Origin: Edaphovirga cremea
GTDB lineage: Bacteria; Pseudomonadota; Gammaproteobacteria; Enterobacterales; Enterobacteriaceae
Direction of reading: 5' to 3'
DNA: 64,000 nucleotides
Assembly: GCF_003332275.1 (NCBI RefSeq)
Contig: NZ_QOVA01000014.1
Location: forward strand, 32,619 to 96,618
Made by a program: the position numbers and the translations under genes. The notes under the pieces were generated by a model. It was given only the letters and a program-made list of their open reading frames with translations. It had not been told where the DNA came from and did no database searches. Shown here one piece after another: positions 60,926-64,000 of this stretch. Every line of letters starts with the position of its first letter. The first letter of the stretch is position 1.

Positions 60926-61486
60926 TTATTGCTCGTCATTACCTTCCGCTTCAGCCAACTCATCACTCATGCACTGAATCGCTTCGCGGCTGATAATGGC
61001 CAGCGTGCGGTAAAAACTCGTGGTGGCATGCGCCTCGACTTTTCCCAGAAAACGGCCACACCATGGCATCAGGAATTCATCAAATAGCGTAGTCTGGGCG
61101 GCCACTTCATCTTCCTGCGACTGATCTTCCAGCCACGATGCGGCCAGCAGTAACGAACCGATGTGATCGCACGGGGCATCGCCCAGCGGCATACCGCGTT
61201 CGGTTAAAAATGCCCGTACTTCGGCTTCCTCTCCCGCCTCATAATCTGAGCGGAATGGCGACACGCGACACTCGCTACCCACAAACAGCGCAGCATAATC
61301 GGCGGCCAGCGCCTGCGGATCGGCATCCTGTTGCAGGCGGGCAAGCAGTTCGTCCTGTTCCAGCGGCCAGTGTTCAGCCAGTTTTCCCTCTTGGATCAGG
61401 GTAAACAGCGGCACCAGCAACGGATCTTGCGGCGGACGGTTAAATAACGTGCCAAGCACGCGACAAACAATCGAAAACTCATTCAT
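60926..61486 (-). CDS. ycdY: TorD-family chaperone YcdY
   Basis: 186 residues (E. coli 184). All-helical redox enzyme maturation fold with YAALFVGSECRVSPFRSDY and DHIGSLLLAASWLEDQ. In E. coli YcdY activates the zinc-dependent phosphatase YcdX and is needed for swarming. It lies downstream of ycdX on the same strand, as in E. coli. Confidence 0.93.
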   Translation of the reverse strand: MNEFSIVCRVLGTLFNRPPQDPLLVPLFTLIQEGKLAEHWPLEQDELLARLQQDADPQALAADYAALFVGSECRVSPFRSDYEAGEEAEVRAFLTERGMPLGDAPCDHIGSLLLAASWLEDQSQEDEVAAQTTLFDEFLMPWCGRFLGKVEAHATTSFYRTLAIISREAIQCMSDELAEAEGNDEQ

Positions 61487-61576
61487 TTAAGCAACCTGTT
61501 AGGCCAACATCCTGTTGAACCGAAATAGACCTGTTGAATTGAAAGGAAATAATAACACTCACATGGCGCGAAGATG

Positions 61577-62314
61577 TCACAGCCCCGCCAATTCTGCAAT
61601 GGGCGGACGACCGCGCATTTCGAGAAAATCAAGGAAACGGCGTGGCGTCACGTTCAGGATCCTTGCTTCTGGGAAATTCACCGCAGCGATAATTCGTTCA
61701 CAATGCTCGAATCCCCCCATCGAAAAGGCAATATGCGAATCAGACCCCAGCGCCAACCAGCCTCCCGCATCGCGTACCGCCTCGGCAATGGCACGACAGT
61801 TCGCTTCACTGCCCTTGCGTGAATGGGTAAATGAAGAGTTATTCAGCTCCAACGCCACCTGATAGTGAGCCGCCGCCTCGGCAATGGCCGGAATGTCTAC
61901 CGGATATTTCGGGTTGCCCGGATGGCTGATGATATGGACATCGCCCTTAGCCATCGCGGCGATCATCGCTTTGGTATTGGTTTCTTTATCTTGTGGGGCA
62001 AAAACCGGCTCATGGAAACCCGCAATGATCACATCGATCGCCGCCAGCATCGGGCCAGTGCAGTCTATGTCACCGTCAATATTTTTGATGTTGGCTTCGA
62101 TCCCACGCAGGATGCCCACGCCGTCAACCATCCGCGGCCATACGCGCATATTGATAAAATGCCAGTGGTGCGGTGCATCAGCCATATCCGGGCCATGATC
62201 GGTTATGGCAAACAGTTTTATTCCTTTCTGCTGCGCTTCATTGATGTAATCGTGCAACGTGCTGTAAGCATGGGTGCTGGCAACGGTGTGCATATGTAAA
62301 TCTACCGGAAACAT
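61577..62314 (-). CDS. ycdX: PHP-domain phosphatase YcdX
   Basis: 245 residues, the E. coli length. The trinuclear zinc site is visible: His7 and His9 in DLHMHT, further ligands in [23 protein letters not shown] and LGSDSHIAF. Phosphatase on an unknown natural substrate. Cotranscribed with ycdY. Confidence 0.95.
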   Translation of the reverse strand: MFPVDLHMHTVASTHAYSTLHDYINEAQQKGIKLFAITDHGPDMADAPHHWHFINMRVWPRMVDGVGILRGIEANIKNIDGDIDCTGPMLAAIDVIIAGFHEPVFAPQDKETNTKAMIAAMAKGDVHIISHPGNPKYPVDIPAIAEAAAHYQVALELNNSSFTHSRKGSEANCRAIAEAVRDAGGWLALGSDSHIAFSMGGFEHCERIIAAVNFPEARILNVTPRRFLDFLEMRGRPPIAELAGL

Positions 62315-62387
62315 GGCTTCTCCTTGTTTTTTTGGTCTTCCCCAAGCATAGCAGCATTATGTTTGGAGTTTGTTACAGGTAGGGCTT

Positions 62388-63329
62388 TTAGTAACCGCGT
62401 TGGCGATCCACCCATCCAGCGGGTTGTCTGTCTGACTCTATCGCCCGAATGTTGGCGGCAATCTGATCCATGGCCTCTTCGGGCAGCGTGACCGCAGCAA
62501 TATGCGGGGTCATGGAGATACGCGGATGTGACCAGAATGGGTGCATGTCAGTCAACGGCTCTTCGGCAAAAACATCCAGTGCAGCAGCGGCCACGGTACC
62601 CTCTTCCAGCGCAACCAGCAGGTCGGCTTCATTGAGATGGGCACCGCGGGCGATATTGATCAGATAAGCATTTTTTTCCAACTGACGCATTAATGACAGC
62701 GTAATGATGCCCGCTGTATGCGGCGTATTGGGTAAAAGATTGATTAACACCCGCGTTCCGTGCAAAAAATCAGGCAACTGCTCTTCACCGTGAAAACTTT
62801 CTACCTGAGCTATATTTTTCGCACTGCGACTCCAGCAACGCACGTTGAAGCCCCACGCCACCAGACTTTCTGCCACACTTTTGCCCAGAACACCGGCACC
62901 CAGAATACCGATCATAAAGTCACCCAGTGCGAAGGGCGTCAGCGGTTTCCACTGTTTTTGCCGTTGGTAGAGTTGGTATTCATCCATCCGGCGGAAGTAG
63001 CGCAATACATAGGCCAGCACATAGTCTTGCATCTGTTTTGCCATTCCACTGTCTTCGAGACGAACCAGTGGCACCCCCGCGGGCAACAAACCTAGGTGCT
63101 GGCGTTCCTGATTAAGAATCGCATCCACACCCGCCCCCAGAACAAAAATACCTTTCAGGGTTTGGCGATCGGCCAGCATTTCATAGGGTGGATGCCAGAC
63201 CAGGGCGTAGTCAACGGGGGCTTTATCGCCGGGAACCCATTCACGGATTTGTGCTTGGGGTAAACGACGACGCAGGCCGTCAATCCATTGCTGTGTGTCG
63301 GACGTAGGGTGGTAAAAGATGATTTGCAT
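62388..63329 (-). CDS. ghrA: Glyoxylate/hydroxypyruvate reductase A
   Basis: 313 residues from the ATG at 63329, with AAGGAG nine bases upstream; the longer frame to 63443 is not conserved. D-2-hydroxyacid dehydrogenase with NAD(P) motif GILGAGVLGKSVA and catalytic Arg/Glu/His in NIARGAHL, FAEEPL and TPHIAAVT. Reduces glyoxylate and hydroxypyruvate. Upstream of ycdX as in E. coli. Confidence 0.95.
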   Translation of the reverse strand: MQIIFYHPTSDTQQWIDGLRRRLPQAQIREWVPGDKAPVDYALVWHPPYEMLADRQTLKGIFVLGAGVDAILNQERQHLGLLPAGVPLVRLEDSGMAKQMQDYVLAYVLRYFRRMDEYQLYQRQKQWKPLTPFALGDFMIGILGAGVLGKSVAESLVAWGFNVRCWSRSAKNIAQVESFHGEEQLPDFLHGTRVLINLLPNTPHTAGIITLSLMRQLEKNAYLINIARGAHLNEADLLVALEEGTVAAAALDVFAEEPLTDMHPFWSHPRISMTPHIAAVTLPEEAMDQIAANIRAIESDRQPAGWVDRQRGY

Positions 63330-63394
63330 AATTTGTGATCTCCTTGGCACCCATAGATTTCCGTGATTCGTGTGCAGATGCAAGCTTTCGCCAC

Positions 63395-63423
63395 AAAAAA
63401 CCCAGGGAAGGCGAAACTCTGGG
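63395..63423 (-). terminator. Hairpin with T run in the ghrA upstream region
   Basis: On the minus strand CCCAG pairs with CTGGG, followed by six T, about 65 bases before ghrA. It could end a short leader transcript or small RNA. The stem is only five to six pairs. Confidence 0.4.
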
Positions 63424-63429
63424 CGACAA

Positions 63430-63465
63430 CTAGAAGTAAGCATTACTTAACTCAAATTTCACCAT
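63430..63465 (-). CDS. Eleven-codon mini-ORF before the hairpin
   Basis: Minus-strand MVKFELSNAYF with GAGAAGG at a suitable distance before the ATG, ending seven bases before the hairpin stem at 63423. The arrangement resembles an attenuator leader, but the peptide has no telling codon run. Confidence 0.3.
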   Translation of the reverse strand: MVKFELSNAYF

Positions 63466-63587
63466 AACTAACCTTCTCTCATTTTGTTACGAAACGTTGT
63501 TTCTCTTAAGCCTAATACTTGTTGCGCATGTGGTTATCGTTTGTAAAATCACCAATGTAATTATTTCTATAACAAGTAGAGGGACTT

Positions 63588-64000
63588 ATGATATTAGGTT
63601 ACTGGATTATAAAGGGGGACAGAACTTCCTGCGGGGGGAGTGTTCTTGAAGGACATCCAAAAGGGCAAAAATTTGGCAGTAATTTTAATCCGCAAGCGGT
63701 TCAGGGCAACAAAGTGTCATGCGGTAAACATCCTGGTGTATACAGCGTCAGTGGAGGCCATCCTGGAGAAATTATTCATGGCTGTCTGGCAGCAAGTACG
63801 CTTTATAGTCGCTCAACCTGCCCGTGTAAGGCTTTTTTTATTCCTTCTCAAACCTGGGCTAAACATGGCCCCTACCAGAACGCGCCAGTAAAAGCAGTCC
63901 CAGCACCAGCGAAAACTGCCCCTGAACCCGTTCAAGAGCCGGAACAACACGCACAATCAGCTAAAAAGCACATAATAGAGCAACCAATGCAACAGGAGTC
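63588..64000 (+). CDS. PAAR-domain protein, N-terminal part (cut by window edge)
   Basis: 137 codons open to the right edge, from the ATG at 63588 with AGAGGGA upstream. The PAAR fold is clear: IKGDRTSCGGSVLEG, NKVSCGKHPGVYSVSGG and a cysteine-rich segment STCPCKAFFIPSQTWAKHG. A Pro/Ala/Gln/Glu-rich linker (from about residue 100) follows. PAAR proteins cap the VgrG spike of type VI secretion and often carry a C-terminal toxin. Its toxin part, if present, is outside the window. Confidence 0.85.
   Translation, partial: MILGYWIIKGDRTSCGGSVLEGHPKGQKFGSNFNPQAVQGNKVSCGKHPGVYSVSGGHPGEIIHGCLAASTLYSRSTCPCKAFFIPSQTWAKHGPYQNAPVKAVPAPAKTAPEPVQEPEQHAQSAKKHIIEQPMQQE

Noticed and set aside
63640..63891. 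83-codon GTG frame overlapping the PAAR gene
   Set aside because: The frame starting at 63588 encodes clear PAAR motifs across the same bases; this one does not resemble any domain.

Overview
The window is a 64 kb piece of a chromosome from a member of the Enterobacterales. Almost every gene matches an E. coli K-12 counterpart in length and motifs, and gene order follows E. coli blocks for long stretches. The rearrangements against E. coli, the desferrioxamine-type siderophore genes, the ERIC-like intergenic repeats and a type VI secretion PAAR gene suggest a plant- or environment-associated enteric (Pectobacteriaceae or Erwiniaceae type). The genus cannot be fixed from the sequence alone. 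No rRNA, tRNA, CRISPR array or complete insertion sequence was seen.

Layout. 1-4.9 kb: an aldo/keto reductase running off the left edge, ydeP, and rnb. 5-10 kb: fadR, dsbB, a small ABM-domain gene, ycgN, ycgM, an MltB-type lytic transglycosylase lipoprotein and ycgL. 10-20 kb: the minCDE division-site operon, rnd, fadD, yeaY, tsaB, yoaA, yoaB and mdtJI. 20.7-26.6 kb: central carbon genes eda, pgl, zwf, hexR and pykA; edd is missing and a HexR-type operator lies in front of zwf.

26.7-33.9 kb is the main accessory region. A three-gene operon (dfoJ, dfoA, dfoC) encodes a lysine decarboxylase, a cadaverine N-hydroxylase and a fused acyltransferase/siderophore synthetase. An MdfA-type exporter follows. 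The four genes sit between pykA and lpxM, which are neighbours in E. coli. A Fur-like box lies inside a good promoter and a near-consensus CRP site lies about 90 bp upstream, so both iron and carbon state probably control siderophore production.

33.9-52 kb returns to the E. coli order: lpxM, mepM, znuA divergent from znuCB with a Zur box, ruvB-ruvA-ruvC with a LexA box, yebC, nudB, aspS, an FmdB-type zinc ribbon, yecD, yecE, yecN, cmoA-cmoB, cutC, a PatB/MalY-type C-S lyase and yecM. A large gap before argS holds a 38-residue membrane-peptide gene and a 22-codon ORF that may be an argS leader. 54.5-64 kb: murJ, mviM, yceH, rimJ, mdtH, yceB, ycdY, ycdX, ghrA and the start of a PAAR gene cut by the right edge. 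In E. coli the far sides of argS and murJ border flagellar genes; here the two genes meet directly, so the flagellar block is absent from this spot.

A recurring trait is short tandem duplication (16-23 bp units, 2-5 copies) in intergenic regions and protein linkers, plus a palindromic ERIC-like repeat present three times.
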